DNA from: Maribacter algarum (ex Lu et al. 2025) (nom. illeg.)
Lineage (GTDB): Bacteria; Bacteroidota; Bacteroidia; Flavobacteriales; Flavobacteriaceae
Direction: 5' to 3'
Assembly (NCBI GenBank): GCA_947495915.1
Contig: CANMAW010000003.1
Location: 248,001 to 312,000, forward strand
Length of the DNA: 64,000 nt
Part shown: piece after piece, positions 36,209 through 44,116 of the stretch
How the letters are laid out: each line of letters starts with the position of its first letter
How positions within the stretch are numbered: the first letter of the stretch is position 1
Position numbers and translations under genes: made by a program
The notes under the pieces: generated by a model
Told to the model about the DNA's origin: nothing
Seen by the model: only the letters and a program-made list of their open reading frames with translations
The model's database searches: none

Positions 36209-37663
36209 ATGGCTTCTGTTTTAAAACGGGATACTGCATTTGAAAATATACCTTCAATAAAGGCTAAAACCTTACGAATAAATCTTAATCCTGACATCTA
36301 CGGTACTTTTGCCGAAATAGGCGCAGGACAAGAGACTGCGCGACATTTTTTTAGGTCTGGTGGTGCGTCGGGTACCATTGCGAAAGCTATGAGTGCTTAT
36401 GACAAACAATTTAGTGATGCAATTTATGGCATTGAAAAAGATGGACGCTACGTGACGCAACCTCGTTTAAAAACGATGCTCGAACATGAAATGCGTTTGA
36501 TGGAAGAGCGCATTGATAGAGAAAATCATCCAGACCGTTTATTTTTCTCTTATGCAAATACCGTAGCTACTATCGATTTTTCAAAACGATACAAAGGACA
36601 CGGTTGGATCGGAATTCGCTTTCAATTAGACCCGCATCAAAAAGAACTTGACGAAATTATTCTTCATGTACGATTCAAACAAAATGAAGCTCGATTACAA
36701 CAAGAAACTCTAGGTATTTTAGGTGTAAACCTCATTTATGGTGCTTTTTACAAGTACCATAAACCGAAGAAAATGTTGAAATACCTTTATGATCATATCG
36801 ATAAAGATACCATTGAGATTGATATGATTAATTTCTCTGGTCCGAATTTCAAAGATGTCGATAATCGTTTGATGAGTTTACAGCTTATTAAAAATGATAT
36901 GACAGATGCGGTTATGTTTGGCCCTGATGGTACTAATTTATTGCCAGCAGCTGTTCTTTACAAAAAGAACATTCTGGCATTAAGAGGTAGTTTTAGGCCT
37001 GTAACAAAGGTAAACCTAGATATGTTTCAGAAATCTTATGACATTTTTGTTCGCGATTCTTCGGTAGATGTTGATAAGACAATTGTGATTTTCGAAATAA
37101 CGCTTTCAAACCTAAAAGCCTCTGGTGAAATTGACGAGCAAGATTTTATGGATCGCGCTCGCCTACTCTGCTCTTTAGGTCATTATGTAATGATTTCTAA
37201 ATTTCAAGAGTATTACAAACTGGTTGAATATTTTAATAACTACACCAAACAGCGTATTGGTTTAACTATGGGTGTTAACAACCTGGTTGATGTATTTGAC
37301 GAAAAGTATTACCGTCATCTTAGTGGTGGAATTCTTGAAGCCTTTGGTAAGCTATTCTTTAAAGACTTACAAGTATATCTATACCCGATGAAAGATGCGG
37401 AAACTGGTCGTATTATGACCAGTAATAATGTAAAAGTTCACCCACGTATGAAAGAACTTTACAAGTTCTTTAAATATAACGGCAAGGTGATGGATATAAT
37501 TGACTATGATCCTGAAATTATGCATATCTTTTCAAGAGATGTACTCAAGAAAATCATGAATAATGAAGAAGGATGGGAAGAACAATTACCACAAGGTATT
37601 GCTGAAATGATAAAAGAGAAGAACTTATTTACTAGAAAACTTGCTTCAGAGGAAAAGAAGTAA
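36209..37663 (+). CDS. conserved cytoplasmic protein of unknown function, about 484 residues
   Basis: This is a large soluble protein with no signal peptide or membrane helix. I can see a charged N-terminal region, a glycine-rich stretch around residue 38-55 (GAGQETARHFFRSGGASGT), and a mostly alpha/beta middle section. No motif I know is present. I do not assign a function. An outer-membrane receptor role can be rejected on the lack of signal and beta-barrel features. Codon use looks like its neighbours, and it is a single-gene unit between a -7 element and a terminator. Confidence 0.75.
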   Translation: MASVLKRDTAFENIPSIKAKTLRINLNPDIYGTFAEIGAGQETARHFFRSGGASGTIAKAMSAYDKQFSDAIYGIEKDGRYVTQPRLKTMLEHEMRLMEERIDRENHPDRLFFSYANTVATIDFSKRYKGHGWIGIRFQLDPHQKELDEIILHVRFKQNEARLQQETLGILGVNLIYGAFYKYHKPKKMLKYLYDHIDKDTIEIDMINFSGPNFKDVDNRLMSLQLIKNDMTDAVMFGPDGTNLLPAAVLYKKNILALRGSFRPVTKVNLDMFQKSYDIFVRDSSVDVDKTIVIFEITLSNLKASGEIDEQDFMDRARLLCSLGHYVMISKFQEYYKLVEYFNNYTKQRIGLTMGVNNLVDVFDEKYYRHLSGGILEAFGKLFFKDLQVYLYPMKDAETGRIMTSNNVKVHPRMKELYKFFKYNGKVMDIIDYDPEIMHIFSRDVLKKIMNNEEGWEEQLPQGIAEMIKEKNLFTRKLASEEKK

Positions 37664-37691
37664 AATACTGAATATAAGTTATTTACAATAT

Positions 37692-37725
37692 AAAAAAGAC
37701 CTGTTTATTCAACAGGTCTTTTTTT
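37692..37725. terminator. bidirectional terminator
   Basis: A-run plus GACCTGTT, loop TATTC, AACAGGTC plus T-run. It lies between the convergent unknown gene (+) and bcp (-). Confidence 0.9.
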
Positions 37726-37741
37726 ATTGTGATTTTTATTT

Positions 37742-38194
37742 TTAATCTAAAATCTGAGCGGCATGGTCTTTAGTTTTCACCTTATCAATAACTTTTATAA
37801 CAGTACCTGTTTCATCAATTATAAAAGTTTTACGGTGAATACCATCATATTCTTTACCCATAAATTTTTTAAGTCCCCATACACCAAAAACATTTATAAC
37901 CGTGTGATCTTCATCTGCTAATAAAGGAAACGGAAATTCATATTTATTTTTAAAATTCGCTTGTTTTTTTTCTGAATCAGCACTAACACCTAACAATTCA
38001 TAACCTGCTGCTTGTAACTCTTTATAATTATCTCTTAAGTTACATGCTTCGGCAGTACAACCCGGGGTACTTGCTCTTGGATAGAAAAAAACAATTAATT
38101 TTTTTCCGCTATAATCTGATAATTGTATAGTATTGCCATCTTGATCTTTAGCAGAAAATGCTGGGACTTTATCCCCTACTTTTAATGTATTCAT
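37742..38194 (-). CDS. bcp: thioredoxin-dependent peroxiredoxin, BCP family
   Basis: This 150-residue peroxiredoxin has Cys46 as the peroxidatic residue in FYPRASTPGCTAEACNLRD and Cys51 as the resolving residue in the same helix, the classic BCP arrangement. The opening VGDKVPAF and the FPLLADEDH segment fit the family. It reduces peroxides in the cytoplasm with thioredoxin. It is divergent from nth with about 47 bases between the starts. Confidence 0.94.
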   Translation of the reverse strand: MNTLKVGDKVPAFSAKDQDGNTIQLSDYSGKKLIVFFYPRASTPGCTAEACNLRDNYKELQAAGYELLGVSADSEKKQANFKNKYEFPFPLLADEDHTVINVFGVWGLKKFMGKEYDGIHRKTFIIDETGTVIKVIDKVKTKDHAAQILD

Positions 38195-38241
38195 TTGTAG
38201 GTAATTATGTTTTATTATTATTCTTTAAAATTAAACAATAA

Positions 38242-38904
38242 ATGACGAAATCAGAAAAGGTAGACTTCGTAATTGCAACTTTAGCAGAACTTTACCCGAC
38301 TATTCCGGTACCATTAGACCATAAAGACCCCTATACCCTATTGATTGCGGTATTAATGTCTGCGCAAAGTACTGATGTACGGGTGAATCAAATAACCCCT
38401 TTGCTATTTGCCCGAGCAGACAATCCGTATGATATGATAAAACTGAGTATCGAAGAGATTAGAGAAATTATAAGGCCGGTAGGCTTATCGCCAATGAAAG
38501 CCAAAGGCATTCACGGATTGTCAAAAATGCTTGTTGAAAAGTATAACGGAATTGTACCACAAGAAATAGAATTGCTAGAAGAATTTCCAGCGGTTGGCCA
38601 TAAAACAGCCAGTGTTGTTGTTTCTCAAGCTTTCGGAATTCCTGCATTTCCTATTGATACACATATTCACAGATTAATGTATCGCTGGGGGTTTACAAAT
38701 GGTAAAAACGTTGTACAAACCGAAAAAGATGCCAAAAGATTATTTCCGAAAGAACTATGGAATGATTTGCATTTACAGATTATATGGTATGGCCGTGAAT
38801 ATTCTCCTGCTAGAGGTTGGGATTTAGATCAAGATATCATTACAAAAACTATTGGAAGAAAAACAGTGCTTGACAGCTATTATAAAACCAAAAAGACCCG
38901 CTAA
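38242..38904 (+). CDS. nth: endonuclease III without the iron-sulfur cluster
   Basis: This is a 220-residue HhH-GPD DNA glycosylase/AP lyase for oxidised pyrimidines. The helix-hairpin-helix FPAVGHKTASV carries the catalytic Lys121 and IDTHIHRL the Asp139, matching E. coli Lys120 and Asp138. The C-terminal Cys-X6-Cys-X2-Cys-X5-Cys cluster loop is absent, and the whole protein contains no cysteine. The stop codon lies in the loop of the downstream terminator. Confidence 0.92.
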   Translation: MTKSEKVDFVIATLAELYPTIPVPLDHKDPYTLLIAVLMSAQSTDVRVNQITPLLFARADNPYDMIKLSIEEIREIIRPVGLSPMKAKGIHGLSKMLVEKYNGIVPQEIELLEEFPAVGHKTASVVVSQAFGIPAFPIDTHIHRLMYRWGFTNGKNVVQTEKDAKRLFPKELWNDLHLQIIWYGREYSPARGWDLDQDIITKTIGRKTVLDSYYKTKKTR

Positions 38905-38918
38905 ACGCGGGTCTTTTT
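38890..38918. terminator. bidirectional terminator shared by nth and the sigma/47-aa module
   Basis: AAAAAGACCCGC, loop TAAAC, GCGGGTCTTTTT. The nth stop codon is in the loop and the minus-strand 47-aa gene ends at the right arm, so both units use it. Confidence 0.88.
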
Positions 38919-39060
38919 AATTTAAAATGCTTTCAAACTTGAAGTCTCGGTACTCCATCACATGAAGTGACTTTGAAAAATTCAGTAAAAACCGAACGGT
39001 TTCGCGACTAGACCGAACAAGTTCACATTCTTCTTGGTGTTCTGAGTAAATTCTTTCCAT
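38917..39060 (-). CDS. 47-residue protein of the sigma-associated small protein family, copy 1
   Basis: This is a 47-aa protein beginning MERIYSEHQEECELV with a central TVRFLLNFSKSL and ending FESILN. It is the same length as copy 2 (40130-40273), with 24 of 47 identical residues (about 51 percent). Fixed positions include MExIYS, Cys12, LV at 14-15, FLLN at 24-27, SKSL at 29-32 and FES at 42-44. It follows a sigma-factor gene by 74 bases on the same strand. I do not know a function; a role tied to the sigma factor is inferred from the paired duplication. Confidence 0.75.
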   Translation of the reverse strand: MERIYSEHQEECELVRSSRETVRFLLNFSKSLHVMEYRDFKFESILN

Positions 39061-39134
39061 ATTGGTATAGTCTTGTTATGATAGAATAACGCAACTAAAA
39101 TGGAAATATTGTTTTTACTTTTCTGAACAGAATG

Positions 39135-39776
39135 TTAATTCGTAAGAACGATGTTATGTTTTTCAATTATTTTTCTCAGATTAATTAGAGCATATCGCAT
39201 TCTACCTAAGGCAGTATTGATGCTAACTCCCGTATTTTCAGAGATTTCTTTAAAGCTCATATCTTTGTAAATACGCATTAAAAGAACCTCTTTTTGATCA
39301 TCTGGTAATTCTTCAATTAAATCTTTTAAATCTGAATCTATTTGATTTTTTATAATCTGTTTTTCAGCATTTAATTTATCATCACCAATTACAGAGAAAA
39401 TATTAAAGTCATCATTTCCTTCGAACTTAGGCATTCTCTTATTTTTACGGAAATGATCAATTATTAAGTTGTGAGCAATTCTCATAACCCATGGCAAAAA
39501 TTTACCTTCTTCACTATAAGTACCTTTTTTCAACGTTTTAATTACTTTAATAAAGGTATCTTGAAAAATGTCTTCTGTAATATCTCTATCTAGTACTTTA
39601 GAATAAATAAAGCTTGTAATACGTTGGTTGTGACGGTTGATTAAAATTTCTAAAGACTTTTCATCTCCACTAATGTAATCTCTTACTAGTACTGAATCTT
39701 CAATCTGTTGCTCCATGTTAGTAGGTTTTTTAGTTAAGGCTTGGGACTTTCTGTTAGAAAGGTTTTGCTGGGTCAT
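39135..39776 (-). CDS. sigma-70 family (ECF-like) RNA polymerase sigma factor, copy 1
   Basis: This 213-residue factor has region 2 (EDIFQDTFIKVIKTLKKGTY, then LPWVMRIAHNLIIDHFRKNKR) and region 4 (ELPDDQKEVLLMRIYKDMSFKEISENTGVSINTALGRMRYALINLRK). No anti-sigma gene is visible. It is very similar to copy 2 (40348-40995): nearly every region-4 residue is identical. An N-terminal tail of about 20 residues is preserved in both (MTxxx...LTKK), which supports the upstream start over the second Met (MEQQ). Confidence 0.9.
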   Translation of the reverse strand: MTQQNLSNRKSQALTKKPTNMEQQIEDSVLVRDYISGDEKSLEILINRHNQRITSFIYSKVLDRDITEDIFQDTFIKVIKTLKKGTYSEEGKFLPWVMRIAHNLIIDHFRKNKRMPKFEGNDDFNIFSVIGDDKLNAEKQIIKNQIDSDLKDLIEELPDDQKEVLLMRIYKDMSFKEISENTGVSINTALGRMRYALINLRKIIEKHNIVLTN

Positions 39777-40075
39777 TAGTTATTTTTTTGAGTTAAAATC
39801 TAAACCTGGGCTTTTTGCTTCGATTTTCAATTATGACCTAAAACTATATATATCGGGGCTATCGAAAAAAAACTTGTTGTCAAACCACTAGTTTTTGATG
39901 TGAAAACCTACTTTTCTATTTTTCAGCAAAATAAATTGTTGCTTGGTGCGTTGTTCGGCTGCGATTTAAGAATTGTCATTCGTCGGTGATTTCATACACT
40001 TCATCGACCATGCACTTTTTGAGACAAATACACTTAGTAAGAGAATACTGATTTATGTAAGAATTATAAATAGAA
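39777..40075. other. intergenic region ahead of sigma factor copy 1
   Basis: This is about 300 bases between the terminator of copy 2 and sigma copy 1. I see no complete gene. There is a short minus-strand open frame without a start codon at 39976-40072. No perfect TAnnTTTG was found for the minus strand. Confidence 0.5.
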
Positions 40076-40105
40076 AAGCCCCAACAATTTAAATTGTTGG
40101 GGCTT
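40076..40105 (-). terminator. terminator after sigma/47-aa module copy 2
   Basis: A perfect 15-base inverted repeat, AAGCCCCAACAATTT followed at once by AAATTGTTGGGGCTT. On the minus strand it is followed by a T-rich stretch, so it ends the copy 2 module. Confidence 0.82.
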
Positions 40106-40129
40106 CTATATATTATACTGAAAATAGTC

Positions 40130-40273
40130 TTAGTTCAAATTTGATTCAAATGTCATACCCTTTGTCTTAGTAATATTTAAAGACTTTGAGTAGTTTAATA
40201 GAAAGTCAACCGTTGCAGGTTTAGCTTGTACTAGTTTACATTTGTTCTGTTTCTTAGAGTAAATTTTTTCCAT
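40130..40273 (-). CDS. 47-residue protein of the sigma-associated small protein family, copy 2
   Basis: This is 47 residues, starting at the ATG of MEKIYSKKQNKCKLV and ending FESNLN. The frame is open 18 codons further up, but the paralog at 38917-39060 begins at this methionine, so the shorter start is preferred. The protein is basic. It follows sigma copy 2 on the same strand after 74 bases, the same gap as in copy 1. The sigma-small protein pair has clearly been duplicated as a unit. Confidence 0.75.
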   Translation of the reverse strand: MEKIYSKKQNKCKLVQAKPATVDFLLNYSKSLNITKTKGMTFESNLN

Positions 40274-40347
40274 ATCAAGTTTGGTATTGTTTGATTTTAT
40301 AACGCTACCGTCTTTCAATATAGTCAAATCACTCGACCTACTGTCTA

Positions 40348-40995
40348 TTAATTCGTTAAAACAATATTATTCTCATTTATTATCTTCCGAAGGTTAATTA
40401 ATGCATAACGCATTCTTCCTAATGCTGTATTAATACTTACACCTGTATTTTCAGAAATTTCTTTAAAACTCATGTCCTTATATATACGCATTACCAATAC
40501 CTCTCTTTGATCTACGGGTAATTCTTCTATTAAAGCCGTAAGATCACAATCAATTTGATCTTTTATCAGTTGCCCTTCAATGTTTGGTTTTTCATCACCC
40601 ATAACAGAAAAGATATTAAAACTATCTCCTCCTTTATACATTGGCATTCTTCTGTTCTTTCTGAAATGGTCAATGATAAGGTTATGTGCAATTCGCATTA
40701 CCCAAGGCAAAAACTTACCTTCTTCATTATAAGTACCTCTTTTTAAAGTTCTTATTACCTTAATAAAGGTATCTTGAAATATATCTTCGGTAATACCGCG
40801 ATCATTTACTTTTGAATATATAAAACTACTTATACGCTGGTTATGCCTATTAATTAGGGTTGCCAATGCTCTTTCGTTTCCTTGAATGTATTGTTGAATT
40901 AAAGTAGGGTCGTCAATTTTTACTTCTTCCATAACTATTACTTTTTTGGTTAAACTTAGGGACCAATTTCTGGGCGAAAAGGTCTTGTGGGTCAT
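40348..40995 (-). CDS. sigma-70 family (ECF-like) RNA polymerase sigma factor, copy 2
   Basis: This 215-residue paralog of the factor at 39135-39776 has the same region 2 (EDIFQDTFIKVIRTLKRGTY) and region 4 (ELPVDQREVLVMRIYKDMSFKEIS, then GRMRYALINLRKI). The linker between regions 2 and 4 is more divergent (MYKGGDSFNIFSVMGDEKP against KFEGNDDFNIFSVIGDDKL), while the DNA-binding helices are nearly identical, so both may read the same promoter class. No anti-sigma factor is encoded nearby. Confidence 0.9.
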   Translation of the reverse strand: MTHKTFSPRNWSLSLTKKVIVMEEVKIDDPTLIQQYIQGNERALATLINRHNQRISSFIYSKVNDRGITEDIFQDTFIKVIRTLKRGTYNEEGKFLPWVMRIAHNLIIDHFRKNRRMPMYKGGDSFNIFSVMGDEKPNIEGQLIKDQIDCDLTALIEELPVDQREVLVMRIYKDMSFKEISENTGVSINTALGRMRYALINLRKIINENNIVLTN

Positions 40996-41152
40996 TCTTC
41001 CAGTACTTAAAAAGTAATATTGCGTTATAGGCTATTGACGTTAAAGTGAGTTCAAATATAGATAAAATAATGTAACTCGAAAAAAAATATGCTGAAAGTC
41101 ACCTTTTTATATCGTGCTTTTACCAATTCTAGCAAATCGAAAACACATATTG

Positions 41153-41160
41153 TATCTTTG
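41153..41160 (+). promoter_or_regulatory. -7 element of uvrA
   Basis: TATCTTTG, a perfect TAnnTTTG, ends only 8 bases before the first ATG (41169). Transcription should begin about 41165-41168, so the mRNA would be leaderless or start at the next ATG, 41178 (MPEIVDVN). Confidence 0.6.
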
Positions 41161-41168
41161 CATAATAT

Positions 41169-43955
41169 ATGAAAAACATGCCCGAAATAGTAGACGTAAA
41201 CCCCAAAGAGAACATTATTATCAAAGGGGCAAAACTTCACAATTTAAAAAATATTGATGTTGTAATTCCAAGAAATAAGCTTATTGTTATTACCGGTTTA
41301 TCGGGTTCAGGTAAGTCAAGTTTGGCTTTTGATACCCTATATGCAGAGGGACAGCGACGGTATGTTGAAAGTCTATCGTCCTATGCTCGTCAATTTTTAG
41401 GTAAACTTGACAAACCAAAAGTTGATTATATAAAAGGAATAGCCCCTGCCATTGCTATTGAACAGAAAGTGAATTCTACGAACCCACGGTCTACGGTAGG
41501 AACAACTACAGAAATATATGATTACTTAAAACTTCTTTATGCCCGTGTAGGAAGAACCTACTCTCCTATTTCAGGTAATGAAGTAAAAAAGAATACGGTT
41601 AGTGATGTCGTAAATTTTGTAAAAAGTTATGATGATGGTGAAAAATTACTTTTGTTGGCACCTATTAAAATTAAAGAAGATAGAGATGCACTAAAATCAC
41701 TTCAACTTTTTTCTAAACAAGGGTATGCTCGAATAAAATATAAGGGTGAAGTATTACGAATTGATGCCGCACCGGAGAATATCGAAAAAGAATTTGATCT
41801 TGTCATCGATCGTATCATCACAAAAAATGACGAAGATTTTTATAACCGTTTAGCTAATGCAATAGATACAGCATATTTTGAAGGCAAAGGAGAGTGCATT
41901 ATTGAAGAGCTAGCAACCAAAAAACAGACTTTATTTAATAATAAGTTTGAATTAGATGGCATGTCTTTTTTAGAACCTAATGTGCATTTATTCAGTTTTA
42001 ATAATCCGTATGGTGCCTGTCCAAAATGTGAAGGTTATGGCGATGTAATAGGCATTGATGAAGATTTAGTGATTCCGAATACGGCTTTATCTATTTATGA
42101 AAATGCTGTTTTTGCTTGGCGAGGAGAAAGTATGGGTTGGTACCGAGATCAACTTGTAAATAGCGCCTATAAGTTTGATTTTCCAATTCACAAGCCCTGG
42201 TTTGAGTTATCTAATGAGCAAAGACAATTGGTTTGGGAAGGGAATGACCACTTTATTGGCCTTCATAAATTTTTCGAACAGTTAGAAGAGAAAAGTTACA
42301 AGATTCAAAATCGAGTGATGCTTTCTAGATATCGCGGAAAAACGAAATGTAACCAGTGTAACGGAAAAAGGTTGCGTAAGGAAACTAACTATGTAAAAGT
42401 AGCTGATAAATCGATTTCTGATTTAGTAGAGTTACCAATTAAAAAGCTAATTCCTTTCTTTCAATCTATAAAACTCAATGATCATGATCAAACGATAGCA
42501 TCACGCCTATTAAAAGAAATTACTACACGTTTAGAGTTTTTAAATAAAGTTGGGCTAAGCTACCTTACTTTAAATAGAAAGTCTAATACGCTTTCAGGGG
42601 GAGAAAGTCAGCGTATTAATTTAGCAACCTCATTAGGTAGTAGTTTGGTAGGCTCTATGTACATTTTAGATGAACCGAGTATTGGTTTACACCCGAAAGA
42701 CACCGAAAACCTTATTGATGTTTTAAAATCATTACGAGATTTAGGAAACACTGTTATCGTTGTTGAGCACGATGAAGATATCATGAAAGCGGCTGACGAA
42801 GTTATTGATATCGGACCTGAAGCTGGAACCCATGGCGGACATGTTGTTGCCGCTGGTACAATGAATGAGATTCTAAAATCTACATCGCTTACTGCTAGTT
42901 ATTTAAATGGTACTGAAAAAATCGACCTACCAGAAGAACGTAGAGAATCTAAGAATTATATTACAATAAAAGGTGCTAGAGAAAACAACCTGCAAAATAT
43001 AGATGTTACTTTTCCATTAAACATGCTTACCGTTATTACGGGTGTGTCTGGTAGCGGAAAAAGTACGCTAGTTAAAAAGTTACTGTACCCAATTGTTTTA
43101 AAAGAAGTTGGAGGCTACGGACAAAAAGCAGGACAGTTCACTTCTATTGAAGGAAAATTTAAAGAAATCAAACATGTTGAATTTGTTGATCAAAATCCCA
43201 TCGGAAGGTCATCACGTTCAAATCCGGTTACCTATATTAAGGCCTATGATGAAATTCGTAGTCTATTTGCTTCTCAAAAATTAAGTAAAATTAGAGCCTA
43301 TCAAGCAAAGCATTTTTCCTTTAATGTTGACGGTGGCCGCTGCGAGAAATGTAAAGGTGAAGGAGAAATCACTGTAGAAATGCAATTCATGGCTGATGTT
43401 CATTTAGAATGTGATACCTGCGGTGGAAAACGCTTTAAGAAAGAAGTTCTTGAAGTGAAATTTGAAGAGGCTAGTATTGATGATGTACTTAACATGACTA
43501 TTGATGATGCTATTTCATTTTTTGAATCACATCAACAAACACGTTTGGTTAATAAACTAAAACCACTTCAAGATGTTGGTCTGGGCTACGTTACTTTAGG
43601 GCAATCATCTTCTACCCTATCTGGCGGTGAGGCCCAACGTATAAAACTAGCATCCTTTTTGGTCAAAGGAAATTCTAAAGACAAAGCACTTTTTATATTT
43701 GACGAACCAACTACAGGCTTACATTTTCACGATATTAAAAAACTACTAAAATCTTTTAATGCGCTAATAGGTCGTGGACACTCAATTGTGGTTATTGAAC
43801 ATAATATTGAGCTCATCAAATGTGCTGATTATATTATTGACTTAGGGCCTGAAGGTGGTGAAAACGGTGGGCGACTTCTTGCCTCTGGCACTCCCGAAGA
43901 AATAATAAAAAGTAAAGATTCTATTACAGCTAAATATTTAAAAGAGAAACTGTAA
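41169..43955 (+). CDS. uvrA: excinuclease ABC subunit A
   Basis: This 928-residue damage-sensing ATPase of nucleotide excision repair has two ABC cassettes: Walker A GLSGSGKSSLAF at residue 43 and GVSGSGKSTLVK at 625, with signatures LSGGESQRINLA and LSGGEAQRIKLA. The insertion near 230-400 has GACPKC and TKCNQCNGKRL, but the first CxxC pair of the N-terminal zinc finger is missing. The second zinc module (CEKCKGEGEI and CDTCGGKRF) is intact. Either of two ATGs nine bases apart may be used. Confidence 0.96.
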   Translation: MKNMPEIVDVNPKENIIIKGAKLHNLKNIDVVIPRNKLIVITGLSGSGKSSLAFDTLYAEGQRRYVESLSSYARQFLGKLDKPKVDYIKGIAPAIAIEQKVNSTNPRSTVGTTTEIYDYLKLLYARVGRTYSPISGNEVKKNTVSDVVNFVKSYDDGEKLLLLAPIKIKEDRDALKSLQLFSKQGYARIKYKGEVLRIDAAPENIEKEFDLVIDRIITKNDEDFYNRLANAIDTAYFEGKGECIIEELATKKQTLFNNKFELDGMSFLEPNVHLFSFNNPYGACPKCEGYGDVIGIDEDLVIPNTALSIYENAVFAWRGESMGWYRDQLVNSAYKFDFPIHKPWFELSNEQRQLVWEGNDHFIGLHKFFEQLEEKSYKIQNRVMLSRYRGKTKCNQCNGKRLRKETNYVKVADKSISDLVELPIKKLIPFFQSIKLNDHDQTIASRLLKEITTRLEFLNKVGLSYLTLNRKSNTLSGGESQRINLATSLGSSLVGSMYILDEPSIGLHPKDTENLIDVLKSLRDLGNTVIVVEHDEDIMKAADEVIDIGPEAGTHGGHVVAAGTMNEILKSTSLTASYLNGTEKIDLPEERRESKNYITIKGARENNLQNIDVTFPLNMLTVITGVSGSGKSTLVKKLLYPIVLKEVGGYGQKAGQFTSIEGKFKEIKHVEFVDQNPIGRSSRSNPVTYIKAYDEIRSLFASQKLSKIRAYQAKHFSFNVDGGRCEKCKGEGEITVEMQFMADVHLECDTCGGKRFKKEVLEVKFEEASIDDVLNMTIDDAISFFESHQQTRLVNKLKPLQDVGLGYVTLGQSSSTLSGGEAQRIKLASFLVKGNSKDKALFIFDEPTTGLHFHDIKKLLKSFNALIGRGHSIVVIEHNIELIKCADYIIDLGPEGGENGGRLLASGTPEEIIKSKDSITAKYLKEKL

Positions 43956-44048
43956 TTTAAATCAAAAATTTAATTCTAGCACGTTCACACTAAAATCAAC
44001 AATGCATAAAACACTAATAATCAATAACATATAAGTTATTTGAATTTC

Positions 44049-44076
44049 TTGGCACGCTGTTTGGTATATACATTTC
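44049..44076 (+). promoter_or_regulatory. promoter of the Arg/Ser-rich exported protein gene
   Basis: TTG at 44049-44051, a spacer of 17, then TACATTTC (44069-44076), 7/8 to TAnnTTTG. A near-perfect palindrome follows at once. Confidence 0.6.
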
Positions 44077-44096
44077 GAATGAGAATATTTTCATTC
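44077..44096. promoter_or_regulatory. 20-bp palindromic operator candidate
   Basis: GAATGAGAATATTTTCATTC is a palindrome with one mismatched pair. It lies directly after the -7 element, covering the expected transcription start, the position of a repressor operator. Confidence 0.5.
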
Positions 44097-44116
44097 AGAA
44101 TTTAAAACCTTATATC

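Noticed and set aside
36209-37663. Outer-membrane TonB-receptor interpretation of the unknown 484-aa protein
   Set aside because: No signal peptide, plug or beta-barrel features; the protein looks soluble.
39976-40072. Minus-strand open stretch reading KCICLKKCMVDEVYEITDE before a stop
   Set aside because: Looks protein-like but has no start codon that would include the cysteines, and lies right after a terminator. It could be a relic; not enough to call a gene.
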